From: Candidatus Sumerlaeota bacterium
Lineage (GTDB): Bacteria > Sumerlaeota > Sumerlaeia > JADFCT01
Reading direction: 5' to 3'
DNA: 18,523 nt
NCBI GenBank assembly: GCA_026398575.1
Contig: JAPLSP010000010.1
Span: 1 to 18,523 of the forward strand
The notes below the pieces were generated by a model. It made no database searches and was not told the DNA's origin. It saw nothing but the letters and a program-made list of their open reading frames with translations. Within the stretch, counting starts at the first letter, position 1. Each line of letters opens with the position of its first letter. Both the position numbers and the translations under genes were made by a program. Positions 8,214-14,520 of this stretch are shown one piece after another.

Positions 8214-9374
8214 ATGACAAAAACCAGACATCCAGAAATATTTCTCGTGATCGGCTTCCTGGGAATCATCTGCGCGCCTGGCATCATCCAAACTGTCGCT
8301 GAGCTTCGGCGCAGCGAATCGCCGCAGGCGCTGAACGTGTTTCAGCAAAAAACCACGGCCAAAAACCTCCGCGCCTATGAGCATGAGATGGAAGACGCCA
8401 GTATGGTTGCCCGGCAGCTGCGGCCTCTCGTTCAGTTTGCGCAATTCACATTCCTGAAGGATGCGGGCGACAAAGCGCTTATTGGCCGCGATGGCTGGCT
8501 CTTCTATAAACCGGGTTTCCGCTATCTGACGGAGCGGCCGCCAAAACCTTCCGCCAATAGCGACGCGCTGGCCGCCATTACCCATTTCCGCGACCAGCTC
8601 GCGCAGCGCGGCATACGCCTGTTGATGGTTCCGGCGCCCAACAAGGAGAGCATTTATCCTGACAAGATATCGCAACGCGTTGCGAATACAGACGTCATCG
8701 TCTGTCCTCAAACCCGAAAACTGATCGAAGACCTTGGCGCCGCCGGAGTCGAAGTAGTGGATTTGTTTGAAGCTTATCGCGCCGCCAAGCAAATGCAAAA
8801 AGAGGCGGATTCGGCGCCGCTTTACCTGACACAGGACAGTCACTGGTCCCCGGCGGGCGTCGAGCTGGCTGCCCGGACCGTTGCGCAGCATATACTAAAA
8901 TCCGGTTGGGTCCAGGCAGGAGCAGTGGCGTATGAAAGCAAGACTGCGTCTGTATCCCGGACAGGTGACATTGTGCGCATGCTGCAAGTCCCGCAAATCG
9001 AGCGGGGCTACGCGCCCGAATCCATCGCCTGCCACCAAGTCTTGCGGCAGGACACCGGGCAGCCTTACCGGGACGATCCCAACTCGGAGATTCTCGTTCT
9101 GGGCGACAGTTTCCTGCGGATATACGAGCAGGATGAGCCAGGCAAGGCGGGTTTCATCGCCCACCTGGCCCGGGAACTCCGGCAGCCGCTGACCTCGGTG
9201 GTCAACGATGGCGGCGCCTCCACGCTTGTCCGCCAGCAACTGAGCCAGCGGCCGGCGCTGCTGCGGAACAAGAAGGTGGTAATCTGGGAATTCGTCGAAC
9301 GCGATATCCGCTTCGGCACGGAAGGGTGGCAGATGGTAGCGCTATGGGGATTTGAACCCCAGTTTCCGCCGTGA
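8214..9374 (+). CDS. algJ-like: AlgJ/AlgX-like SGNH-fold O-acetyltransferase
   Basis: This 386-residue protein has an N-terminal membrane anchor or uncleaved signal (residues 8-27). The ATG at 8214 lies 5 bases after the algI-like stop. An upstream in-frame extension from 8088 would overlap the algI-like gene and is rejected. Family marks in order are GRDGWLFY (91-98), APNKESIYP (141-149), TQDSHWSPAG (206-215, giving Asp208 and His210) and VLGDSF (295-300, giving Ser299). The D-x-H plus GDSF-Ser arrangement is the catalytic triad layout of AlgJ and AlgX, which transfer or hydrolyse acetyl on alginate in the periplasm. The last residues (about ALWGFEPQFPP) are encoded by DNA that is also a tRNA gene on the other strand. 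The native end of the fold is probably at VVIWEFVERDIRFG, so the tail may be incidental. Confidence 0.92.
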   Translation: MTKTRHPEIFLVIGFLGIICAPGIIQTVAELRRSESPQALNVFQQKTTAKNLRAYEHEMEDASMVARQLRPLVQFAQFTFLKDAGDKALIGRDGWLFYKPGFRYLTERPPKPSANSDALAAITHFRDQLAQRGIRLLMVPAPNKESIYPDKISQRVANTDVIVCPQTRKLIEDLGAAGVEVVDLFEAYRAAKQMQKEADSAPLYLTQDSHWSPAGVELAARTVAQHILKSGWVQAGAVAYESKTASVSRTGDIVRMLQVPQIERGYAPESIACHQVLRQDTGQPYRDDPNSEILVLGDSFLRIYEQDEPGKAGFIAHLARELRQPLTSVVNDGGASTLVRQQLSQRPALLRNKKVVIWEFVERDIRFGTEGWQMVALWGFEPQFPP

Positions 9375-9411
9375 GAGGGCGGCGTCCTGGGCCAGGCTAG
9401 ACGATAGCGCC
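9334..9411 (-). tRNA. tRNA-Glu (anticodon CTC), CCA encoded
   Basis: Read on the minus strand, the sequence folds as a complete cloverleaf. The acceptor GGCGCTA pairs with TAGCGCT (one G-U at the end), and the D arm GTCT...GGAC matches bacterial tRNA-Glu. The anticodon stem CCGCC/GGCGG encloses loop CTCTCAC, so the anticodon is CTC, reading GAG. The T arm is TGGGG-TTCGAAT-CCCCA, with discriminator A and encoded CCA. It overlaps the 3' end of the algJ-like gene by 41 bases on the opposite strand. The 207-bp gap upstream of the tRNA (9412-9618) holds no gene; TTGACG at 9472-9477 on the minus strand is a weak -35 candidate. Confidence 0.97.
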
Positions 9412-9618
9412 ACACTGCGCACAAGAAGGCCGCGCGAAAGGAGGCGGAAGTGTGCTCTTTGCTGTTTGGCGCGTCAAGCGAAACTTCAGGCGCTATCAGG
9501 CTTGTATTCGCGCTTGGGCGCGGCTATGTATCTTTGCGGGTTTTGTTGCGTTCTCTCACGAAGGTTTATCGCAGATATTGCTGCGCTATTTCACGAAGAT
9601 TGGTTTTGTTGCGCGACC

Positions 9619-11826
9619 ATGACAAAAAGAATAAAAACAGATGAAGGAAACCGGCGCAAGGCGCTGGGCGCGTATTATACGCCTCCGGCAGTGGCGCGAT
9701 GGATGGCGCGCGAGGCGTTGATTGCTTATCTGGCGCCGCAAATGCAAGGCGTCGCAAATCAGAACCTGCAATCGTTGGAACAGGCTCTGCGAAGGCTGCT
9801 TGCGCAGGGCGTAATTAATGAGAAGAAAGCGAAGGCTTCAAATGAAAGCCAGGCAAGCCGTGCAGGCGGAGCAGGCTGCGAATGCAAAGCGAGCCGTGCG
9901 GGCGAGACGATTTCATTCTCGGATGTCCTGCAAATAAAGAGTCTGATTCTTGGTCTTCGCGCGCTCGATCCTGCGGCGGGCGATGGCGCGCTCCTGCTGG
10001 CGCTGTTGGAAGAGATGGCAGGTCTTTTGGCGAGGCTGGATGAATTGGTCGCCGGCAGTTCTGGAATCAGGGGTCAGGGGTCAGGGGCTAGGGGTCAGAG
10101 GTTTGGAATCGGGGATCAGAAAGTGGCCGGCGCTTGCACTCAAGGCAAGGAAGGAAAAAGGGAGTCGGCCTCGCGCCTGAACGAATATGTTGAACACATT
10201 GCAGCTCATTGCTTGTATGGGGTGGATATTGAAGAGGGGGCGGTTGAGTCTTGTCGTGGGCGATTGAGAGAAAGGCTGACGCAAACGGGGATTGACGCAG
10301 GCGCCTGTTTGATCGCGATTACAAACCATATCGCGGCAGGCGACGCCTTGCTTGGCAAGTGGCCATTGGTAGCAGTTCCGAGTTCTGAGTTCCGAGTTTC
10401 GAATTCAAAAGGCAGGGGCGAGGAATCAGGGGTCGGAGGTCAGGGGTCAGAGGTCGGGGGTCAGGAAAGACAAGAAGCATCAGCCAAGGCGACACAATTG
10501 AGCTTATTCGACTGCGCTTCGCCGACTGAAATCGTCAATCGTCAATCGTCAATCGTCAATCGTTCTGTCTCCTGTCTCCTGCCTCCTGTCTCCTCCTCCC
10601 GGTCTCCAGCCTCCTATGATATCATTTTGATGAATCCGCCTTATGTGAGTTTCGGATTGCGCGAATCCAAAGCGGCGGCCAAGGCGTGGCGCGAGGCGAT
10701 CCTGCGGCGCTATCCGCATTCAGCGGAATACAAGATCAGCCTGTATGCCGTATTCATGGATCGCGCGCTGGAATTCCTCAGGCCGGGCGGCGCATTCTGT
10801 TTTTTGACGCCCGATAGTTTTCTTTTGGGGCGCTATTTCAGCAAGCTGCGGCGATGGATGCTTGATTCCTGCGATCTGCAGACCGCGTTGATGTTCGAGC
10901 AGGATTTCTGGAAATCCGGCGTTGTCGGGAGACCGGTGATTTGCGCAGGGGTCAGGGATCAGAGGTCAGGGATCGGGGGCAGGGGTCAGGGGTCAGGGGT
11001 CGGGGGCGCGTGTTGGTCCGTGCCTGTCCGTGTTGGTCCGTGTCCGTCTGTGCCTGTCCGTGTTGGTCCGTGTCGGTCCGTGCCAGTCCGTGTTGGTCCG
11101 TGTTCGTCCGTGTCCGTCCATGAGCGCTTTTTCAAAGCGGAGCTTTGCCGCGACATTGCAGCGCTGGAGCGCGGAGAGATTCAATCATTCTCCTATGATT
11201 CCGCTTATTTCCAAGAAACCGACCACAACCGTTTCCGTCTTTTTTTCCGCAAAGAAGACAAGGAGTTCTGCGATCGCATGGAACATGGCGCTGAAAGGCT
11301 GGGCGATGTGATGCGCTTCGCTTCCGGTTTAATCGGAAAGCGAGGACAAGAGGATATCGTTTCAGAGCGGCGCGAAGGACCATCGTGGCGCAAAGGGATC
11401 GCTTCAGGAGCGGACGTATTGCCCTGGCGCGCGGAGTGGCGAGGGCTTTATCTCAACTTCGACTGCGCGGCGCTGAAATCCGGCTTCAAAGACGCCCGCT
11501 ATGACGCGCCCAAACTGTTGCTGCGGCAGACGGGAGACCGCCTTATTGCTGCGTACGATCCGGACGGCTTGCTGTGTCTGAATAACGTTCACGTGGGCAT
11601 GGCGCGCGAAGGCGCTAGCGTCCGCGCGGGTGATGTGTGTGATCCGCGCCTCATCGCGGCCAATCTCAACAGCGATCTGATGCATCGCTATTACCAGCTG
11701 ATTTCGCTCGAACAATCGCGCGCGATGGCGCAGACGGATATTGATGTGATCGAAAGCCTCCCCTTCAAACGCCCCATAAGACAGGATGCATTATTGTCAG
11801 GATATATTAGAGACAGGATGGATTAG
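9619..11826 (+). CDS. N6-adenine DNA methyltransferase, Eco57I/TaqI class, with in-frame repeat insertions
   Basis: The 735-residue product starts at ATG 9619 (MTKRIKTDEGNRRKALGAYYTPP). Motif X GAYYTP is at residues 17-22, SAM-binding motif I ALDPAAGDGALL at 115-126, YGVDIEEGAVE at 200-210, GDALLGKWPL at 241-250 and catalytic NPPY at 339-342. The C-terminal part (LNFDCAALKSGF, APKLLLRQTGDRLIAAYD, DIDVIESLPF) resembles a TaqI-type target recognition domain. No nuclease motif is visible, so it is probably a solitary methyltransferase rather than a type IIG enzyme. About 190 residues, at roughly 72-96, 147-175, 253-330 and 444-500, are low-complexity peptide encoded by tandem DNA repeats. They fall between conserved motifs. 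The last 15 residues and the stop codon come from the 16-bp repeat array downstream. The frame stays open through all tracts. An in-frame upstream extension to 9352 would overlap the tRNA and is unlikely. Confidence 0.88.
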   Translation: MTKRIKTDEGNRRKALGAYYTPPAVARWMAREALIAYLAPQMQGVANQNLQSLEQALRRLLAQGVINEKKAKASNESQASRAGGAGCECKASRAGETISFSDVLQIKSLILGLRALDPAAGDGALLLALLEEMAGLLARLDELVAGSSGIRGQGSGARGQRFGIGDQKVAGACTQGKEGKRESASRLNEYVEHIAAHCLYGVDIEEGAVESCRGRLRERLTQTGIDAGACLIAITNHIAAGDALLGKWPLVAVPSSEFRVSNSKGRGEESGVGGQGSEVGGQERQEASAKATQLSLFDCASPTEIVNRQSSIVNRSVSCLLPPVSSSRSPASYDIILMNPPYVSFGLRESKAAAKAWREAILRRYPHSAEYKISLYAVFMDRALEFLRPGGAFCFLTPDSFLLGRYFSKLRRWMLDSCDLQTALMFEQDFWKSGVVGRPVICAGVRDQRSGIGGRGQGSGVGGACWSVPVRVGPCPSVPVRVGPCRSVPVRVGPCSSVSVHERFFKAELCRDIAALERGEIQSFSYDSAYFQETDHNRFRLFFRKEDKEFCDRMEHGAERLGDVMRFASGLIGKRGQEDIVSERREGPSWRKGIASGADVLPWRAEWRGLYLNFDCAALKSGFKDARYDAPKLLLRQTGDRLIAAYDPDGLLCLNNVHVGMAREGASVRAGDVCDPRLIAANLNSDLMHRYYQLISLEQSRAMAQTDIDVIESLPFKRPIRQDALLSGYIRDRMD
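10064..10119. repeat. 7-bp tandem repeat (GGGTCAG type), 8 units, inside the methyltransferase gene
   Basis: Eight consecutive 7-bp units run without slippage: GAATCAG, GGGTCAG twice, GGGCTAG, GGGTCAG, AGGTTTG, GAATCGG and GGATCAG. Four GGGG runs separated by 3 bases at 10070-10094 form a canonical G-quadruplex motif on the coding strand. The translation is a Gly/Gln/Arg-rich stretch just after motif I. Confidence 0.9.
10374..10401. repeat. 7-bp tandem repeat (AGTTCCG type), 4 units, inside the methyltransferase gene
   Basis: The four units are AGTTCCG, AGTTCTG, AGTTCCG and AGTTTCG. The same heptamer occurs in the opposite orientation as (CGGAACT)n at 16247-16281. It is translated as part of VPSSEFRVSN. 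Confidence 0.85.
10426..10467. repeat. 7-bp tandem repeat (TCAGGGG type), 6 units, inside the methyltransferase gene
   Basis: The units are TCAGGGG, TCGGAGG, TCAGGGG, TCAGAGG, TCGGGGG and TCAGGAA, in unbroken 7-bp phase. This is the same family as the tracts at 10064 and 10945. It is translated as a Gly-rich segment (ESGVGGQGSEVGGQE). Confidence 0.9.
10531..10564. repeat. 7-bp tandem repeat (ATCGTCA), 4 perfect units plus one degenerate
   Basis: Four perfect ATCGTCA units begin at 10531, 10538, 10545 and 10552, followed by ATCGTT. It directly abuts the CTGTCTC tract. Translation gives IVNRQSSIVNRS, a 7-residue echo of three 7-bp units. Confidence 0.9.
10565..10613. repeat. 7-bp pyrimidine-rich tandem repeat (CTGTCTC type), 7 units
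   Basis: The seven units are CTGTCTC twice, CTGCCTC, CTGTCTC, CTCCTCC, CGGTCTC and CAGCCTC. The coding strand is almost pure pyrimidine, so triplex (H-DNA) formation is conceivable. The heptamer CTGTCTC is also the core of the 16-bp unit of the arrays at 11780 and 17525. The tract ends a few codons before the catalytic NPPY block. Confidence 0.85.
10945..11006. repeat. 7-bp tandem repeat (TCAGGGG type), about 9 units, inside the methyltransferase gene
   Basis: Heptads of the TCAGGGG/TCAGGGA/TCAGAGG/TCGGGGG family run in unbroken phase. The five G-runs at 10975-11006 satisfy the G-quadruplex pattern on the coding strand. It is followed four bases later by the 10-bp array. Confidence 0.9.
11011..11120. 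repeat. 10-bp tandem repeat (TGTTGGTCCG type), 11 units, inside the methyltransferase gene
   Basis: Eleven decamers run with no length variation. TGTTGGTCCG and close variants such as TGCCTGTCCG and TGTCGGTCCG alternate. Because 10 is not a multiple of 3, three units (30 bp) encode one 10-residue period, visible as SVPVRVGPC plus one variable residue repeated three times. It lies between the catalytic half and the putative recognition domain. Confidence 0.95.
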
Positions 11827-12120
11827 AGACAGGATATATTAGAGTCAGGATGGATTATTTTGAATATTTATCCTGTCTCTAATCTATCCTGACTCTAATC
11901 CTTCCTGTCCCTAATCCATCCTGTCTCTAATATATCCTGTCCCTAATCCATCCTGTCTCTAATATATCCTGTCTCTAATCCATCCTGTCTCTAATCCATC
12001 CTGTCTCTAATCCATCCTGTCTCTAATCCATCCTGTCTCTAATCCATCCTGTCTCTAATCCATCCTGTCTCTAATCTATCCTGTCTCTAATCTATCCTGA
12101 CTCTAATCTATCCTGTCTAT
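11780..12120. repeat. 16-bp-period array (TCCTGTCTCTAATCCA type): 5 inverted units then 16 direct units
   Basis: Inverted units have their AGG at 11783, 11799, 11815, 11831 and 11847, every 16 bp. After a short AT-rich turn (about 11852-11869), direct units have their CCT at 11872 and every 16 bp to 12112. The turn makes a large hairpin: CAGGAT at 11846 pairs with ATCCTG at 11870, and the stem continues with a mismatch through TTAGAG/CTCTAA. The first units encode the last 15 residues and the TAG stop of the methyltransferase. The array fills most of the 435-bp gap before the regulator gene; no other gene is seen there. There are no spacers, so it is not a CRISPR array. A role as terminator or recombination site is possible. 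Confidence 0.95.
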
Positions 12121-12261
12121 TTCTCAATGCCGCGCCAATTGCTCGCTTGCATCGCGATGCTTTTTTATCCCCAATTCTAGCATTTGCCTTGGAGCGATCC
12201 GATGCGATAAAATCCTTTTTCAAGATTGGCAAGTCTGAAATCCGGTTTGGTTGCGATCTCG

Positions 12262-13542
12262 ATGAATACGCTGCGTCATAGTCCGCTTTCCGATCTTCTG
12301 GACGTCAAGGCTCTTGACGAGCTGTTTCATCATTTCCATCTGCTGACGGGGCTGCACGTGGGGTTGATGGACGTCGAAGGGCATTGCGTCTATGCCAGCG
12401 ACAAGCGCATCGCGCAACGCTGCCGCCTCTGCAAGCTGGTCCAGTCCACGTCCGAAGGCGCCGAACGCTGCCGCGAGGAATTCGCGCGCGGCGGGCAGGA
12501 GGCGTTTCGATGGGGCGAGCCGTACTACTTCGAGTGCTGGATGGGGCTGATGGAATGGTCCGTGGCGCTGGTGATCAATGACGAATACGCCGGCAGCATC
12601 GTCTGCGGACAGGTCTTGGTCGAAGGGCAAAACCAGACTTTCCGCAAGCACTTGAAGGAGTTGTGCGAGGAGGTGGGAACGTCGTGGATCCGCGCGGAAA
12701 AAGCCAGCGATGAAATCCAGGTGATTTCGCCCGAGAAGATGCGCGCGTCGGGGGAGATGCTGGCGCTGATCGCGCAGCAGATCTGCGGCTCGGGCGAAGC
12801 GTTGCTCGAAGCGCGCCGCCGCCAGCAGGAGCAGCAGCGCCGGATCGCCGAGACGATCCACGAGCGCAAAATACAAGGCCTCGGGGCGGTGTATCCGCTC
12901 GACCTGGAAAAGCAGCTGATCGCCCACGTGAGGCTCGGCGAGGTTGAGCAGGCCAAGGCGCTCCTCAATCATCTGCTCGGGGCGATCTTCTTCCGCGACA
13001 TGGGATCGGGCGAGGTTTTGAAGGCGCGCCTGATCGAATTGCTGGCGCAGCTGTCGCGCGCGGCGGTCGAGGCGGGCGCGGACCTGACCGCTACGCTCGG
13101 CGCCAACCTCGACTACCTGAACCGCATCAACGCCTGCCGGACGCAGGACGAAATGTGCGAGACCCTGCGCCATGCGCTCGACCGTTTCACCGAAGGGGTT
13201 TATGCCTCGCGCAACACCGAACAGATGCGCATCCTGGCCGAGGCGATCCAGTTCGCGCGCGACCACTACAGCGAATCCATCAGCCTGAACGACGTGGCGC
13301 ACGCGATGCATCGCAACAGCTCGACCTTGCGCAAACTCTTCCGCGAGCAGATGGGAACGACCTTTACCGAATACCTGAACAAAGTGCGCGTGGAGGCGAG
13401 TGTCGAATCGCTGAAGAATCCGGCGCTAAGCCTGGCGCAAATCGCCGTGGACATGGGCTTCTACGACCAGTCGCATTTCGGCAAAGTCTTTCGCGTGCTG
13501 ACGGGCTACACTCCGGCCAACTACCGGCGCAAGGTGCTTTAG
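12262..13542 (+). CDS. PocR-domain AraC-family transcriptional regulator
   Basis: The product is 426 residues from ATG 12262; an in-frame TTG at 12226 could add 12 residues, and neither start has a clear Shine-Dalgarno. Residues about 12-155 match the PocR ligand-binding domain: LLTGLHVGLMDVEGHCVYAS, then CRLC (Cys54, Cys57), Cys70 and YYFECWMGL (Cys92), with a SIVCGQVL strand. A helical linker region (about 175-310) follows, including an E/Q/R-rich coiled-coil-like segment. Residues about 325-424 are an AraC/HTH_18 double helix-turn-helix (SLNDVAHAMHRNSSTLRKLF and SLAQIAVDMGFYDQSHFGKVF, ending GYTPANYRRK). PocR domains are thought to sense small hydrocarbon or carbohydrate-derived ligands, and the cysteines suggest metal or redox involvement. 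Targets are unknown; the cassette that starts 131 bases downstream is a candidate. Confidence 0.92.
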   Translation: MNTLRHSPLSDLLDVKALDELFHHFHLLTGLHVGLMDVEGHCVYASDKRIAQRCRLCKLVQSTSEGAERCREEFARGGQEAFRWGEPYYFECWMGLMEWSVALVINDEYAGSIVCGQVLVEGQNQTFRKHLKELCEEVGTSWIRAEKASDEIQVISPEKMRASGEMLALIAQQICGSGEALLEARRRQQEQQRRIAETIHERKIQGLGAVYPLDLEKQLIAHVRLGEVEQAKALLNHLLGAIFFRDMGSGEVLKARLIELLAQLSRAAVEAGADLTATLGANLDYLNRINACRTQDEMCETLRHALDRFTEGVYASRNTEQMRILAEAIQFARDHYSESISLNDVAHAMHRNSSTLRKLFREQMGTTFTEYLNKVRVEASVESLKNPALSLAQIAVDMGFYDQSHFGKVFRVLTGYTPANYRRKVL

Positions 13543-13612
13543 GCTTGATTTCCGCCGGCGAAGCGAATAGCTCCATTCCAACACGTGTGGCAGGGAACGG
13601 GGGATGCAAAAT

Positions 13613-13642
13613 TTGCAATTCAATTCTCAGCCACGATAGCAT
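13613..13642 (+). promoter_or_regulatory. Weak promoter candidate before the retropepsin cassette
   Basis: TTGCAA at 13613-13618 and TAGCAT at 13637-13642 have an 18-base spacer, about 30 bases before the start at 13674. The match is modest. If real, it would separate the retropepsin/AlbA_2 cassette from the regulator transcript. Confidence 0.25.
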
Positions 13643-13673
13643 CTGCAATAAAAGCGAACGCAAGAGGCGGGTC

Positions 13674-14087
13674 ATGGGCGCAGTCAGAACAAGAGTGAAG
13701 CTGACAAACGATTTCGATCGGGCCTTAGTGTGTCGCGGAAAGCTGGAAAGGAACCAGATACGGACTTATGAAACGGATGCCATAGCGGACACAGACGTGA
13801 TTCGATGTTCGCTGCCATCCTATATTGTTGAGCATCTCGGCTTGCAGATAGCAGGGGAGCGCGTCGTGGAATTTGCCGATGGGCGGCGGGAGACTGTGCC
13901 GATTACCGAGCCTTTCATCGTGGAGATTCTTGGACGCAAAGAATTGGAGACCGCGTTGGTTCTTGGTGATGAATCATGGATTGGCCACACAGCGCTCGCA
14001 AAATTGGACTTGGTTATTGATCGCATAAATCAGCGCCTTATTCCCAATCCAGCCCATCCCGACCAGCCGGTGTCGAAGATTAAATAA
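13674..14087 (+). CDS. Retropepsin-like clan AA aspartic protease homologue with altered active-site triad (DTD)
   Basis: The product is 137 residues; AGAGG lies about 7 bases before the ATG at 13674. The layout matches the bacterial/archaeal single-domain clan AA family (AF_0612 type). It has MGAVRTRVKLTN at the start, then a strand ending at the catalytic position, CSLPSYIVEHLGL, ADGRRETVP, VEILGRK and LDLVIDRINQRLIPNPAHPD. Where the family has DTGA, this protein has Asp39-Thr40-Asp41-Val42. Glycine of DTG is almost invariant because it shapes the active-site loop, so the enzyme may be inactive or a degenerate paralogue. It ends 15 bases before the next gene, and the AAGGAGGA of that gene overlaps its stop. 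A further in-frame extension upstream to 13155 lies within the regulator gene and is rejected. Confidence 0.8.
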   Translation: MGAVRTRVKLTNDFDRALVCRGKLERNQIRTYETDAIADTDVIRCSLPSYIVEHLGLQIAGERVVEFADGRRETVPITEPFIVEILGRKELETALVLGDESWIGHTALAKLDLVIDRINQRLIPNPAHPDQPVSKIK

Positions 14088-14102
14088 GGAGGATTTGCGC
14101 TT

Positions 14103-14477
14103 ATGCTACTGGAACGGACCATGCAATTTCGCGGCTCGAAGGGAAGAGCCGATTTGAAAGCCTTATTCGACACGGGCGCGACGTATTCCTGCATTCATCC
14201 GGCGCAAGCCGAAGCGCTGGCCCAATCCCAGGCGCTGCCGGATCCGTTGGAGATGGAAATCGCGCAAGAAGGTTACAGGATGCGAATAACACATCGAATC
14301 CGGCTGGATTTCTATCTCAACGATCTTCGTCTAACGGATGAGTTCATGATCGTGCCGGCATTGTCGGAGCAGGCGATCATCGGCGCTACGACGATGCAGA
14401 AATGGAAAATCAAACTTGATTTCGAGCACGACCAGGTATTGACAGACCCACGCGTTGCCAAACTCAAACTCATGTAA
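14103..14477 (+). CDS. Retropepsin-like aspartic protease, first tandem copy
   Basis: The product is 124 residues. AGGAGGA at 14087-14093 is ideally placed for the ATG at 14103. The catalytic triad FDTGATYSCIHP is intact (Asp23-Thr24-Gly25), followed by the A-L-A helix. The downstream hydrophobic-Gly element AIIGATTMQKWKIKLDFE (91-108) matches the second conserved segment of retropepsins. A single-domain protein with one DTG would act as a homodimer, as retroviral proteases do. There is no signal peptide, so it is cytoplasmic. It is 85 percent identical by my count (18 differences in 124) to the next gene. Substrate unknown; processing of a neighbour, such as the AlbA_2 protein, is only a hypothesis. 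Confidence 0.85.
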   Translation: MLLERTMQFRGSKGRADLKALFDTGATYSCIHPAQAEALAQSQALPDPLEMEIAQEGYRMRITHRIRLDFYLNDLRLTDEFMIVPALSEQAIIGATTMQKWKIKLDFEHDQVLTDPRVAKLKLM

Positions 14478-14520
14478 AAGCAGCAGGCTGGCGCCTGGAA
14501 AGTTTGGAGGATTTATTCCC

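Noticed and set aside
9352..9618. Upstream extension of the methyltransferase gene, adding 89 residues
   Set aside because: It would begin within the tRNA gene and encodes Cys/Arg-rich text with no resemblance to the family. MTKRIKTDEG...GAYYTPP from 9619 is a normal family start.
9619..11826. Methyltransferase called as a pseudogene because of repeat insertions
   Set aside because: The frame is open from start to stop, all expected motifs are present and in order, and no internal stop is seen. Activity is uncertain, but decay is not shown.
11780..12120. CRISPR array
   Set aside because: Units are 16 bp, head to tail with no unique spacers, and no cas genes are nearby.
12220..13311. A 363-codon open frame on the minus strand
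   Set aside because: It lies wholly antisense to the PocR-AraC gene, whose frame has clear domains. GC-rich codon bias opens the opposite frame, and its translation has no recognisable motifs.
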